A DNA stretch of 64,000 nt from Paguma larvata (GCA_030068075.1 CM057825.1:127060739-127124738); one strand, 5' to 3'. Positions 21,085-33,204 are shown, counted from the stretch's first letter. The notes: a model not told the origin generated them from the sequence alone. Program-made: numbers and translations.

Positions 21085-22195
21085 AAAGATTTTTGTTCAA
21101 TATATGTATAGAACTCTTACAACTCAGTAATAAGACAATAACCTAATGATAAAAGGGGGCAAACTATTTAAAGATAAGTTGTAGGAATGGCTAATAATCA
21201 CATGAAAATGTGCTCAACATCATTTATCATTAGGAAATGCAAATTAGAACCATAATGATACCACTTCACATCCACTAAGGACAGCTATAAGCAAAAAGAC
21301 AACAAAGGCTGCAAGGATATGGAGAAATTATCACCATATATTGCTGGTAGAAATGTAAAACAGTACAGTGACTTTGTAAAACAGTTTGGCAATTTCTGAA
21401 AAAGTTCAATATAAATTGTCATATAATCCAGCCATTCCACTCTTTGCTATAAACCCAAGAGACATAAAGATCTATGTCCACACAGACTTGTGTGTGAATG
21501 TTCATAGCAGCATTATTCATAAAAACAAAAAGGGGAAACAATCTAAATGTCCATCAGCTATTGGATGAATGTTGAAAGTTTGGTATATTTGTATTGTAGA
21601 ATATTATTCAGCAATAAAAAGGAAGCACTATTACATACTGAAAAATGAATATACTTCAGAAAATTATGTGAAGTTAAAAAAAAACCCTAAACATAAAGAC
21701 TATATATTTTATGATTCCATTTATATGAAATGTCCCTTAAAAAGCAAATCTAGGGGCACCTGGGTGGCTTAGTCGGTTGAGCATCCGACTTTGGCTCACG
21801 TCATGATCTCACGGTCTGTGAGTTCGAGCCCTGCATCAGGCTCTGTGCTGACAGCTCAGAGCCTGGAGCCTGCTTCACATTCTGTGTCTCCCTCTCTCTC
21901 TGCCCCTCCCCCACTCATGCTCTGTCTCTCTCTGCCTCAAAAATAAATAAACATTAAAAAAAAAAAAGCAAATCGATAGAGACAGAAAGTAGATTAGTCA
22001 TTTCCTGGGGTTGGGAGGGGGAATGAAGATTGACTACAAATGAGCAGGAGGGAGATTTTGAGGGTGACAGCTATGTTCCAAAATTGGATTATGGTGATGC
22101 TTGAACCACTGTGTAAATTTACTATCATTGAATTACACACTTAAAAGGAGTGAATTTCCTAGTATATAAATTATACCTGAATAAAATAGTTTCTA
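21085..22195 (+). mobile_element. L1M-type 3' part, split by a SINE
   Basis: End of ORF2 and 3' UTR of an older L1 (attattcagcaataaaaagg, tacctgaataaaatag), decayed. A SINE is inserted at 21751-21964. Confidence 0.75.
21751..21964 (+). mobile_element. Felid tRNA-Lys SINE inside L1
   Basis: Complete copy flanked by aaagcaaatc (21741-21750 and 21965-21974). Confidence 0.93.
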
Positions 22196-22445
22196 AAATA
22201 GACCTCCCCAGTGAACTACACTAGTTCTGAATTGTGTGGAAATTATTTTGTACATTCTATGCCTAGATGACCAGTATTACATTCAAGACCTGTTAATGGA
22301 CATTAAAAAAATTGAATGTGCCTTAAAACACTCAAGATGAACACAGCAGTCCTTAATATTCAATGTCATGGCCATGCCAGAAAGGAAAGGTCCAAGTTCA
22401 GTGCTGTGAACCTTTCTGGCTGCCTTCCATGGAGGGAGGCTGGAA

Positions 22446-22458
22446 TGAGCTTTGTCCT
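22446..22458 (-). promoter_or_regulatory. ANKS4B: DR1 element, candidate HNF4A site of ANKS4B
   Basis: On the minus strand this reads AGGACA A AGCTCA, a direct repeat with one spacer base, one mismatch per half-site from AGGTCA. It lies 114 bp before the ATG. Anks4b is a reported HNF4-alpha target in beta cells, so the site is plausible; binding here is inference. Confidence 0.6.
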
Positions 22459-22476
22459 GAGGTGACACTCTTCCTT

Positions 22477-22489
22477 ATTACTGATTAAC
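22477..22489 (+). promoter_or_regulatory. ANKS4B: Candidate HNF1 site of ANKS4B
   Basis: ATTACTGATTAAC matches the HNF1 consensus GTTAATNATTAAC at 10 of 12 defined positions. It lies 18 bp after the DR1 element and 82 bp before the ATG. Confidence 0.6.
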
Positions 22490-22571
22490 CAGCTTTGTAG
22501 GAAGGCTGCTTCACCAACAACCTGCTCTGCCTGGAGAGCAGTATCTGGCTGGGCTTAGGTGAGCAGGAAAA

Positions 22572-22735
22572 ATGTCTACTCGCTACCACCAAGCTGCTAG
22601 TGATAGCTACTTGGAACTTTTGAAAGAGGCCACTAAGAGAGATCTGAATCTTTCTGATGAAGATGGCATGACTCCCACACTCCTGGCAGCTTACCATGGG
22701 AATTTGGAAGCCCTAGAAATAATCTGCAGCAGAGG
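22572..22735 (+). CDS. ANKS4B: ANKS4B exon 1 (start codon)
   Basis: Residues 1-54 plus 2 nt of codon 55. The ATG has A at -3. It encodes the N-terminal helix and the first ankyrin repeat ([20 protein letters not shown]). The donor is GTAAGT at 22736. Confidence 0.96.
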
Positions 22736-25700
22736 GTAAGTTCAACCTGATGGGTTCTACTGGAAACAGTGTTTATGGTAGGGATTTTACAGACAGCAGC
22801 ATGAGACAGGGAAGTCAGTGAAAATACTTTGTTCTTTATCGATTGTCTAAATAATTGTCTTTTTAGAGAAAAAGAGAAAACTGTCTAGAGATGCTCTTTT
22901 CACAGTAAGAACTGGTACCATGGGGATGGCTCATCCCTTAAGAGCCATACACAGAAAGATCCTGAACTCTAAGGCTTTGTTATTTGCCTTGAGGGGAAGG
23001 ATATTTTAATTCTGTGCCTTTAAAAATCTTTTCCATAGGGGCACCTGGGTGGCTCTGTCAGTTAAGCATCTGACTCTTGATATCGGGGTCATGAATTCAA
23101 GCCCCGCACTGGGCTCCACGCTAGGTCTGAAGCCTCCTTTAAAAAAAAGAAAAAAAAAACTTTTCCATGAAATGTAAATGGTTGGCTCTTTACAAAGGAA
23201 TCACTGTTCTCCTTGATTTTAAGATGTCAACCTTGATTGGAACAAATGATGTGTTTTTGTTTGATTTTTTTTTATCTATTCCATTAAAATCCCACAACCT
23301 TTTATTAATACACAACCCTAACGCAAGCCCATGATTCTTAGATGAAGTAGTTGGCTTTAAAATTATAAGGGATCTTCAGCTTGTCTTATTTCTCTAGCTG
23401 TCAGATATATACACATGCATATACCCCACAAATTCTAATGCAGGAATTACCTATCTCTTTTCTTCTGCTTGTTAGCAGAGGGGTTAGGTAATTCAGAAAC
23501 TATAACCCAACAGCAGTAAAGAAAGGAAAAAAGAAAACTTAAAAGGAGCTAAGTAAATTAATTGCAATTCAGTAAATATTTACTTATACATGTGCAAGCC
23601 ATTTTATTGGCCACTGGGGATGCGCTGATCAACAAGAGAGACCCAATTCCTCTCCTCATGGTGATCGGATTTGAGAGAGGAAGATAGAAATTAAACAGGT
23701 TAAGTCATATATGATATTTGTTACAAAGTAGGGAAAGAAAGGGCACTACATAAATAACACAGGCATCTATCCCAACACGTAGAGTTAGGATAGGCTTTTT
23801 GAAGCTGGGACTTAAAAGGTGAGAACAGGGGCGCCTGGGTGGTTCAGTCAGTTAGGCGTCAGACTTTGACTCAGTTCATGATCTCGCAGTCTGTGGGTTC
23901 GTACCCGACATCGGTCTCTGTGCTGACAGTTCAGAGCCTGGAGCCTGCTTGGGATTCTGTGTCTCCATCTCTCTGCCCCTCCCCACTTGCACTCTGCCTC
24001 TCTCTCTCTCAAAAATAAACATGGAAGGAAGGAAGCAGGAAGGGAGGGAGGGAGGGAGGAAGAGAGAGAGAGAGAAAGAAAGAAAGAAAGAAAAGAACAA
24101 ACGAGGTGAGAAGTTGGCCAGAAGATGGAAGGAAGAATGTTTCCCCCAAGTGAGAGAACTGTGCACTCTATGCACTGAAATTGAATATGGCTGGATGTGG
24201 CTTTAATGGGGAGTGACCAAGTTATAAGAAACAAGATCAGATTACAAGAGCCTTGTAAACTCTGTTAGGGAGATGAACTTTATCCTAACAGCATGGGAAG
24301 CCATTGTCAGATTTACACAGGGTAGCCATCTGGTAGATTTCTGTTCACAAAACTTGCTCAGGCAGCTGTGTAGCAGTCACAGAAAATGTTCAGGGGCCCT
24401 TTTAATGGTTGAGATGAGAGATGAACTGGACAAGGGCAGTGACAATGGGAATGGGGAGACAGGGATGGACTGAAGTGGCAGTTTGGGTGCAGGATCAATT
24501 ACTTGACTGGATGCTTCAGTGGGTGGAGAAAGAGGAAGGTAAGGCCCCATGTTGTACTGTTGTGTTAAGCTGCCATGGAGTACATAGGCTGAAAAAATGT
24601 CTTGTACAGTTTTTCTTAGGTTCCCATATTGACCATAGCCAAGTTTTAGGAACTGTGTGAGATCAATTTCCAGTTAGAATTAAGGGAGTTAAACAGGGAA
24701 ATAAATTAAAAATTGAATTTAGAAGTTAATCAGTCATTGATCATTGACAACGGATCGTGTGGTAACCGTTAATATCCAAACTCTGGCTGGGTTTAAAATT
24801 GTGTTTCTTTCTTTTCAAAATCTAAAGATGAAAAGCAAAATGACATAATGAAATGTGTTCTCTTACACTTGGAAGATGGCCCCCATTATACAAATTTTCA
24901 TTTTGCCTACAAAGTACATGTGAATTTTTTTAGTTTTGTTTTGTTTTCTGATGGAAGTTATCTTCCTCCCTGATCCTTAAAGGATACTTATTGTAAAGTT
25001 TTACATCACATGAGGAAGATAACTTTAATAAAGTAAACATCAAACCAATTTTCACAGTCATTGACATTTGGGCATATATCCTTACAGACTTTTTCCCTTG
25101 AGAACATGTACATTTTCCCCTGAAAAAAGGTAGTCATATTATGCAAACTGTTCTGAAACCTGCTTCTAATTATTTAACAATAGATGATGAACAATTTGCA
25201 CTTTCATTTTTTGTCATTTGCACTCTAAAGTAGGAATCTATGCCACTGTTTTTTTCGTTTGTTTGTTTTTTGTTTTTTAATTTGAGAGAGAGAAAGAGAA
25301 AGCACGTGAATTTGCCTGAATTTAAGCCAGGCAAACACTGTAGCATCAATATTGGATTTAGATAATCAAACAAGGGGAACCAATTTGTGAATACCTGGGC
25401 AGGTATGTGAAATGGTTCTATCGAGAAATATGAGGGACGCCTGAGTGACTCAGTCAGTTAAGCATCCGACTTCAGCTCAGGTCATGGTCTTAAGGCTAGT
25501 GAATTCAAGCCCCGTTTCAGGCTCTGTGCTGACAGCCTCCATGGAGCCTGCAGCCTGCTTTGGATTCTATGTTTCCCTCTCTCTCTGCCCCTCCCCCACT
25601 CACACTCTGTCTCTATCTCTCTCTCTCTCCCTCTCTCTCTCCTCTCTCAAAAAAAAAAAAAAAAAAAAAGAAGTATGAAAGACACCAAGAACTGAAAGAC

Positions 25701-28700
25701 AACGATTTAATTTAGAAGAGTTTGGGAGAGGGGCAGATGGAGAGAGAGAGAGAGAGAGAAAGAGAATCTCAAGCAGGCTTTATGCTCAGCATGGAGCCTG
25801 ATGTGGGTCTGGATCCCACAACCCTGGGATCATGACCTGAGCTGAAATCAAGAGTCAGACACTCAACTGACTGAGCGCCCCAGGAACCCCATGCCACTGT
25901 TTTTTTTTTTTTAAATGACTACATGGTAGTCTGTTTTTATGGTTTCATAAAACCATGATAATTTATTTAATCAGTTGCCTGTTCATGACACTTAAATTCG
26001 AATCCAGTCTTTTAACTCCTGTAAACAAGTTGGGATGAACACCCTTGCTTATCGTCTTTGCACAAGGGTCTAATATTTCCTTAGGGTAAATTCTTAAAGG
26101 CAGAACTGTTGATTCAAGAGGGTGCTATGTTTTCAAAAGCTTTTGGCACATATTGTGCCAGGAAATTTGAACCACTTTATGATTCCTCCAGCATTGTTCA
26201 TTTTCCCATACTCTTGCCAGAACTGAGTGCTACTATTCTTTTTAATCTCTGCCTATCTGATAGGCAAGAAAATAGTAGTGCATTATTTTCATTTACATAT
26301 CTTTGATAATTAGTAAGTCCAAATATTCCTTCTTATGTAGAAAAACATTTTTGAAAGGCTGATTTTTTTTTCTGAGAACAGCTTCACAAAAAACAATCAA
26401 TTAACTTCGAAAGAAAAAAAATGAAGTGGACCAGATGCTCAGAGTAAGTTAATATGAGCAAACTGCCCACTTAGTGACAATAATACCAATCCAGTTTTAA
26501 AAATTATTGCCCCAATGCACTGACCTACCAAAAAACAAGAGCAAGATAGGGATTATTTTAAAATCTCTTCAGTGAGTTTCTCTTTTGGAAAAAAGAAATA
26601 GGAAAAGAAACCAATACTAGACTGAATTTATCTCAGGCAAACACTATAGAATCAATATTGGATTCAGATAATCAAACAAGGGGGTCCAGTTTATAAATAC
26701 CTGGGCAGGTATGTGTAATGGTTCTCTCAAGAAGTATGAAAGACACCAAGGACTTAAAGATTGAATTTAGAAGGACTTCATGAAATTTGTCATTAGAAAA
26801 TATTTTGATTTAAGTTATACACAAATTTGGAAATTTGCCTTTAAAAATTTTTTCTAATGTTTATTTTATTTTTGAGAGAGAGAGAGAGAGACAGAGCAGG
26901 AGCTGACGAAGGGGCAGAGAGAGAGGAAGACACAGAATTTGAAACCAACTCCAGGCTCTGAGCTGTCAACACAGAGCCCAATGATGGGCTCAAACTCATG
27001 AACTGTGAAATCATGACCTGAGCCGAAATCAAGAGTCATACGCTTAACCAACTAAGCCACCCAGGCACCCAGGAAAGTTGCCTTTAAATAGAATTTTTAC
27101 AAGTGAAAATAGCTTAAATACACTAGGAAAGCTTTTAAATCATCTTACTGACAGTTTCATCCATAAATTTGGAATTTTGCATTTGAAATTTTCTTAAAAC
27201 AAAACATATCTTGGGGGTCATCTCAACGTTTTCTCAATGTTCTTCCTCCCATCTTTAGAGGATCATTTAAGTTCCTTTAAGTTCCAAAGCATGTAGACTT
27301 AACCTAAACTTCTTAAGACCCTTAACATTCCCACCATAGCTCACTCCTCTCAATAATTTCTTCTTTAACTGATATTACCCAACAATAGTTTCAGGCAAAT
27401 TTAACCAGTATGTTTTTGTTTATATTTATATACCATCTTGGATGTTTTTACAATCCCTCTTTGATGTCTAGAGTACTTAAGGAGCCTTTTGAATATGGTG
27501 CTTTGTTAAAATAAATAAAATGTAAAACTTCATCTTTGGGGTGAGGCACTGTGCCCCGCTAAGATACACAACTGTGCTAAGGCCGAAAGAGGTTGCCTTT
27601 GATCCGAAACAATTAAATCAGGCATACTGACCAGACCTCTTGGAAGTGGCTGCCCAACAGAACGGTCTTACTTACTATTTGCTTTCCTTAGATTAAATTT
27701 CATTTTCTTACTTTCCTCTTTGCACGGATTTCCCTTGCCCCCATCTCCATGCACTCTGGTCAGCTGAAATATACTCCCAGTTCCTTAGATACGCCATGTT
27801 GAACATCACCCATATGTGCATCTGTTCATGCTGTTCTCTGCTCAGAAGGAAGTTGCCAACTGCCAGCGTATGGGCTGGATACAGTCCAAAACCATGTTTT
27901 ATTTGGACCTCACTGTATTTTTCTTTTAAATTTGAGCCAACATTTAAAAATCAAAAAATTCCACATGAAATTCTGGATGTCTGGGCTTGTTTGGGAAATG
28001 GAAGCTCTGGCTAGATGGTGCCAGCTTTTCTTCAAGGTTGTAGTCAACTGCAGCTGAGCGACAGCTATCCTTTCTCATCGGAGCTCGCGCTCAACTATGA
28101 CTTTGCTGAAAGAACAAACTTGGCTCCATTCAGTTACTTAGATAACCTGCTTGGTTTCTTCAGGCTGAGTCTGAGACTTCTGCTAGGACAAGTGGTATAA
28201 AGTACAAAAAGACACAGGCTTGGCCCTCTGAGATATTTTATCTCATTAGGGAGATAGGGCATAAATATTGAGCAAATTAAGTACAACCGTAAGTGTTAAA
28301 AAGTCGCAAGAGCTAGGGCACCTGGGTGGCTCAGTCAGTTAAGCATCTGTCTCTTGATTTGGGCTCAGGTCATGATCTCATGGTCATGAGATGGAGCCCC
28401 ACGTCCGGCTCCACTCTGAATATGGAGACTGCTTAAGATTCTCTCCTTCTGTCCCTCTCCCCTGTGCTCTCTCTCTCTCTCAAAATAAATAAACATTTAA
28501 GAAAATACACAAGAGCTGTTACAGTGCTGTGGGAATTTATTAAATGACTGTGGGGAAAAAATAAGTGTACAAAATTAGGGAATATGAGTTTAGAGAAAAG
28601 AGAAATGATAATAGGTAATGTTTATTCGATATTCACTGTGGACCAAGCACTTTTCTAATGCTTTATGTTCACTTATTCACATAGCAACTCCATGAAAATT

Positions 28701-31700
28701 ATCCTCATCCTCATACAGATGAGGACACTGAGTCCTCTAAAAGTTAAGCTTAAGGCCTCATAGCTGGTAAAGTAGAAAAACGTGAGGTGTGTTAATGTCA
28801 AACTGTATTATGTTGGAGACCATTAGGCGCGGAGGCAGGCCTGATCCAAAGCACGCTGCCTGTGTAACAAGCTTAAATCAGTTAAGCATGTGAGCCTTAT
28901 TTTACCCCTCTGATAATTATCCTGGTCTTTCTTTAAGAAGGACGTGGTGATGGTGGGTGGTGGTGATGGTGTTGAAAGTATAAACCTTTACAACTGAAAA
29001 GCATGAGGAGATCAAGGGTTCCCACAGAGGAGTTACAGGTCCAATTCCTCAAATAACTGGACACTGGTTAGGCTACATTAACTAGTGCAGCTCTTTTCAA
29101 TCAGCAGGGAACTTATATATCACGTTGGTATCTTGTTAAACTTCAGATTCTGATTCAGGAAGTCTGGGCTGGGGTCCAAGATTCTACATCTCTAGCAAAC
29201 TAGCGGCTGCAGCTGCTACTACTGATCCAGAGACCAAACTTTGAGTAGCAAGGGATAGCAAAAGGATCACAGGGCCTTGATGTGACTGTTGCAAGGGAAT
29301 GGATTGTCTCTCCTGCTTCCACATTCTACTCACCAATGTCAAGAGGCCTTCTCAGAACCTGTCTCCTATCCTTCTATGGGGCCAGACTGGGGAAAGTTTA
29401 GGGAGATCCTGGTTTGGGGGTCTAGTCTAGGGTGAGGGAAGATGCCTTTTCGTACATTATCAGAGTTCTCAGCAGTGGCTTGGGCTTAGGGCCAGAGCCA
29501 TATTAAACAAAATGCCTGCCCAGTAACTCACAATCTCATCGGAGGGGTGGGGTTGTGGCCTGGGGCAAGATTCCAGTAGGCATTCATTCATCCCGTGAAT
29601 CTTTACTGAGCACCTGCCGTGTGCCTGTTTCTGTGCTGGCATGGGGTCTCTGGTCTTAATCCCATCTAAGAGTGCCCCCAATTACACCATAAACTGTTGC
29701 AGAACAGACCACATATATGACACTGTAATTACATGGAAGTACGTTGGAGAATCAATGGGTATATTCTATTCTTTGTATGAATAATGGTCGTAGTAAACAC
29801 TGTTTGGTACCTATGCAATATCCATTCTCCTCTTCTTTCTTGCTGGTGGGAACCCAACTCTGTTCAGTTCTTTATTTTCCTACATTTGACTCCAGTGGAG
29901 TAACACTGTTAGAGTGAGAATGAGCTCTTACCCTCTCATGAGAGATGATTGCTAAATTTTCAGGAAGTTTCAGGGTCCATTAAACACAGTCATTATTAAA
30001 AATAAAGTTATTTAAACTTATCAGTTAGTAAGTTATATTTTTAAATACTCAAAATGTATCACTTCCTAATTATTTAGTGCATTTTACTATTAACTATGCT
30101 CTTAAGATTTTGCACATCTATAAAATCAGTATATATGGTGGGAATAATTTACAATAGTGTGTTACTGTACATCTCTTCTAAACTCCATGTCCAGTAATAT
30201 CACATTAGTAGCTTGAATTTTTCCATGATGGGTGTATGTACAAAAATTGGCACATGCTATAAATCAGAACTTTGATCTTTTTCTTGGGTAGTCCAGTTGT
30301 TAAACATTTACACGCACGCCACTGGGTAATCTTATCCCTAGCTTTAGGGGAAATTTTTAATTGACCTAAGTTAAAAATAGTAGCTCTATTTCTCTTCCTA
30401 TAGATGTGTGACCCAATTGGGAACAATGAGACATGAAAGTGGCTTTTTTGGGGGGAGTTTCTTGGAAAGCTTTTCTTCTAAAAAGGAGACAAAGGATAGA
30501 GAGGGGCTCTTTCTGTTTCTGGCCATGTCGATTACACTTTCACAAGTTATAACCAATGCCAAGGCAGGATTGACATGTATTTTGTTCGTCTTGTTTTTAT
30601 TTTTATTTTTTTGGACCTCATATTCTAAGAAAAAAAATTATATGTATTTTTGATATTTTTTTCTAGAGGGGACCCTAATAGATGTGACATCTGGGGAAAT
30701 ACTCCCCTGCATTATGCAGCCTCCAATGGTCATACCCACTGTGTTTCATTCCTGGTCAACTTTGGGGCCAACATCTTTGCCCTGGACAACAACTTACAGT
30801 CTCCCCTGGATGCTGCTGCCAGCAGAGAGCAGAACGAATGTGTTGCTCTCCTAGATAAGGCTGCCACTGCCCAGAACATCATGAACCCCAAGAAAGTGAC
30901 CCGGCTGAAGGAGCAGGCTCAGAAGAATGCCAGGAGGCAGATCAAAGAGTGTGAGAGGCTCCAGGAGAAGCACCAAAATAAGATGGCTCGCACCTATAGC
31001 AAGGAGGAATCTGGGACTCTTTCTTCTTCCAAGGGTACCTTCTCCAGGTCATCCCTTTCAAATGCTTCTTCTTCTGGTACATTCGGGTCAGCATCTAAGG
31101 GCATTAAAGATACCTTCAAGATAAAGTTCAAGAAGAACAAAGATACTGAAGAGCAGGTAGGGAAGGAGAGCAGAAGTGGGCAGAGGAATGTGATGGAAGT
31201 GTTCAGAGAAGAGGAAGAAGACACATTCTCAGAGGACTTCAAAGAGAAGCTCCAATTCTCAGCAGAGGAGGACAGGTCTGTGCAGCGCGAGTCCATTCTT
31301 AACCGTCCAGGTCTAGGAAGTATTGTCTTTAGAAGGAACAGAATATCAAGTCCCGAAGACATCTCAGACAGCAAGCGGGAGTTGGGATTTAAAATGCGCA
31401 GTGAATTGCTTCAGAGACAAGAAACAGCAGAGGCTGATGAAGCTGAGGCTAATGAAGAGGGAACGGAAAACAGTTATGAAGATGATCTGCCTTGGGACGA
31501 GGACGAAGTGGAGTGGGAAGAAGATGTGGTCGATGCTACTCCTCTGGAAGTATTTTTGCAGTCCCACCACCTGGAAGAATTCCTTCCCATTTTCATGAGA
31601 GAGCAGATTGATCTAGAAGCTCTGTTGCTTTGCTCTGATGAGGACCTTCAGAGTATACAAATGCAGCTTGGGCCCAGGAAGAAAGTTCTTAATGCCATAA

Positions 31701-31756
31701 ACGGAAGGAAGAAGGTGCTACAACAGCCTGGGCAACTGGTTGACACCAGCCTCTGA
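22572..31756 (+). CDS. ANKS4B: ANKS4B (Harp), ankyrin repeat and SAM domain protein 4B, complete
   Basis: Two coding exons, 22572-22735 and 30667-31756, join to 1254 nt: 417 residues plus stop, the same length as human ANKS4B. Exon 1 starts [20 protein letters not shown]; the splice (AGG/GTAAGT to TTCTAG/AGGGG) gives [12 protein letters not shown]. Order of parts: three ankyrin repeats (about residues 31-126, with [13 protein letters not shown]), a basic helical linker (about 130-170), a Ser-rich and acidic middle, a SAM domain (about 345-405, with LEEFLPIF), and a C-terminal TSL that fits a class I PDZ ligand. The protein is known as a scaffold of the intermicrovillar adhesion complex in intestine and kidney brush border, where it binds harmonin (USH1C) and MYO7B. 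Expression in gut, kidney, liver and pancreatic beta cells agrees with the HNF-type sites just upstream. Confidence 0.97.
23037..23159 (+). mobile_element. Short carnivore tRNA SINE
   Basis: Head and tRNA-like body without a CT stretch. Flanked by cttttccat (23028-23036 and 23160-23168). Confidence 0.85.
23560..24660. repeat. Degenerate ancient interspersed repeat
   Basis: Wording such as ccactggggatgcgctgatc and gagatgaactttatcctaac is typical of old mammalian repeats, but I cannot name the family. A SINE is inserted at 23828. Confidence 0.4.
23828..24096 (+). mobile_element. Felid SINE with purine-rich tail
   Basis: Body at 23828-24020, then GGAA/GGGA/GA repeats to 24096 that grew from the tail. 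A duplication like aggtgagaa flanks it. Confidence 0.85.
25316..25718 (+). repeat. Copy 1 of a duplicated 150-bp segment
   Basis: 25316-25433 and 25669-25718 match 26622-26773 in order and orientation (ggcaaacactgtagcatcaa against ggcaaacactatagaatcaa). It is split by a SINE. Confidence 0.85.
25434..25668 (+). mobile_element. Felid SINE inside copy 1
   Basis: Complete copy with a CT-rich stretch and A tail. The interrupted sequence resumes with agaagtatga after agaaatatga. Confidence 0.88.
26622..26773 (+). repeat. Copy 2 of the duplicated 150-bp segment
   Basis: The uninterrupted copy, from ctgaattta to gaatttagaag, 1.3 kb downstream of copy 1. Confidence 0.85.
26846..27071 (-). mobile_element. 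Felid tRNA-Lys SINE
   Basis: Reverse copy flanked by ggaaa[t/g]ttgcctttaaa (26829-26845 and 27072-27088). Confidence 0.92.
28315..28509 (+). mobile_element. Felid tRNA-Lys SINE
   Basis: Flanked by caagagct (28307-28314 and 28510-28517). Confidence 0.9.
28610..28790 (+). mobile_element. MIR/L2-like ancient repeat
   Basis: Typical core wording: accaagcacttttctaatgc and cagatgaggacactgagtcc. Confidence 0.5.
29085..29262 (+). mobile_element. hAT-type DNA transposon remnant (MER20-like)
   Basis: cagattctgattcaggaagt and gaccaaactttgagtagcaa fit a short non-autonomous hAT element. Confidence 0.5.
30667..31756 (+). CDS. ANKS4B: ANKS4B exon 2 (stop codon)
   Basis: Encodes the rest of residue 55 through 417. 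The acceptor TTTTTTTCTAG ends at 30666 after a T-rich tract. The frame continues upstream of 30667, but that part is intron. The stop is TGA at 31754-31756, after the codons for QLVDTSL. Confidence 0.97.
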
Positions 31757-31970
31757 TGGAGTATCGGGTCCAGGGTGAAGCCACAGCAATGGGGTGATGC
31801 TGTGGCCCACTGGAAACACTCCAGGCAGCACCCCCCCCCCCATGCCCAAAGCCAGGCCACTGGGAATGGTTCCTAGGGTTTTGGAAATGCGCTCCTAAGA
31901 AACAGGCCCATATTGCACTCTGAGAAATACTCTGCCCCTGTCCAAATAAACCACCAGTGAGCAACTCAAG
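31757..31970 (+). other. ANKS4B: ANKS4B 3' UTR with poly(A) signal
   Basis: AATAAA at 31945-31950 is the first standard poly(A) signal after the stop codon, giving a 3' UTR of about 210 nt. A run of C (from about 31831) lies within it. The exact cleavage site is not defined by sequence. Confidence 0.6.
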
Positions 31971-32377
31971 GAGATCTGGGATAAGAACATGGAATTTTCT
32001 CTTCAACTATCTCTTTGATGCTTTCGAATATGTATAGGGTTAAATGAATGACAGACAAGGGAAAAACTCTTTACTTTTCCAACTCTGAACTTAAAAATTA
32101 TCTCTCGTCACACAAGCGCGCTGCTTACTTTCTCATTCTCAGAGCCTTGGGACTCCAACTCCAGTTCTATCCGTAGCTCTATAACTTTGTCTGTGGGAAG
32201 AAACATGAGTTCTTCCATTGGCCTGAGTCTTCATGTCCAACTTAAGTGTGTTTAACCCCTCGACAGATGTTTACATGTTTACAAGTAATGGAAATGAGTT
32301 TATAATACTCCTGCGTGGGAAAAGAGGCAGAGTGGCAGGTAGGGAGAGGGAAGAAAGAAATACAATACAGGGTACCT

Positions 32378-32748
32378 ATCATGTAATACAAATTGTATCT
32401 CCCTAAAATTCATATGTTGAAGTTTTATACCTCAACATAACTGTATTTGGAGACAGACCTTTAGAGAGGTGATTAAAGTTAAATGATGTCATAAGGAACA
32501 CAAATGTATGTCCTTAAAAGAAGAAGAGACACTCACAGATGCACACACACAGATAAGAGGCCAAGTGGGGACACAGCAAGAAAGCAGCCATCTGCAAGCC
32601 AAAGAGAGATGCTTCAGGAAAAACCAAACCTTCCAATACCTTGACCTTGCGCCTCCAGTCTTCTGAGCTGTAAGAAAATAAATTTCTGTTGTTTAAGCCT
32701 CCCAGTCTGTGGTATTTTGTTACGGCAGTCTTGGCAGACTAAGACAAA
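32378..32748 (+). mobile_element. MLT1-type LTR (ERVL-MaLR)
   Basis: Reads like a whole LTR: ctaaaattcatatgttgaag at the start, aaataaatttctgttgttta and ggcagtcttggcagactaag at the end. No internal retroviral genes. Confidence 0.75.
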
Positions 32749-32954
32749 GGAGTGGAGAGAAAAGAAGGATGCCGAGAAAAAGTCTGGCCTGTTTGATGAT
32801 TTTTCTAAAGGTAAGTGCCTTCTGAAACTTAAAAGAAAGGGGAAAATAATTGAAAATTAAAAAAAGAAAAGAAAGGGGAAAAATCTAGGTCATTTATAGA
32901 GAAAAGTTGGTTGTAAAAGGAAATTTTACACGTTTACAGTCATTATGTACATAT

Positions 32955-33192
32955 CTTTTTTTATATGGTTAAAAAAATTTTTTTATTATGTTTCTTTACT
33001 TTTGAGAGGCAGAGAGAGACAGAGCACAAGCAGGGAATGGGTGGAGAAAGAGGGAGACACAGAATCCGAAGCAGGCTCCAGGCTCTGAGCTGTCAGCACA
33101 GAACCCGATGTGGGGCTCAAACCCACGAACTGTGAGATCATGACTTGAGCTGAAGTTGGACGCTTAACCGACTGGGCCGCCCAGACGCCCCT
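32955..33192 (-). mobile_element. Felid tRNA-Lys SINE
   Basis: Reverse copy flanked by attatgt[a/g]catat (32942-32954 and 33193-33205). Confidence 0.92.
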
Positions 33193-33204
33193 ATTATGTG
33201 CATA

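Larger units (their letters stand above)
25250..25890 (-). mobile_element. SINE interrupted by a foreign segment
   Basis: Reverse SINE in two parts, 25250-25310 (poly-T and GA repeat) and about 25719-25890 (body and head). It is flanked by atgccactg plus T run (25240 and 25891). Between the parts lies a copy of 26622-26773. Confidence 0.7.
25060..26330. mobile_element. L1M-like fragment hosting a nested insertion
   Basis: Sequence at 25060-25239 continues at 25905-26330 (ctatgccactg, atgactacatggtagtctg) in the style of old L1M elements. Family assignment is uncertain. Confidence 0.45.
22736..30666 (+). other. ANKS4B: ANKS4B intron 1
   Basis: A 7.9-kb intron. It holds five simple SINE insertions or parts, a degenerate ancient repeat (about 23560-24660), an L1M-like piece with a nested SINE and duplication (25.06-26.33 kb), and a hAT-like remnant near 29.1 kb. 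I see no further exon in it. Confidence 0.8.

Noticed and set aside
23848..24234. 128-codon minus-strand frame with Ser/Leu runs
   Set aside because: It is a SINE and its purine-rich tail read in reverse.
30650..30666. Longer ANKS4B exon 2 frame starting at 30650
   Set aside because: The upstream codons are the polypyrimidine tract and acceptor. Joining at 30667 restores the conserved SRGGDPNRC and the 417-residue length.
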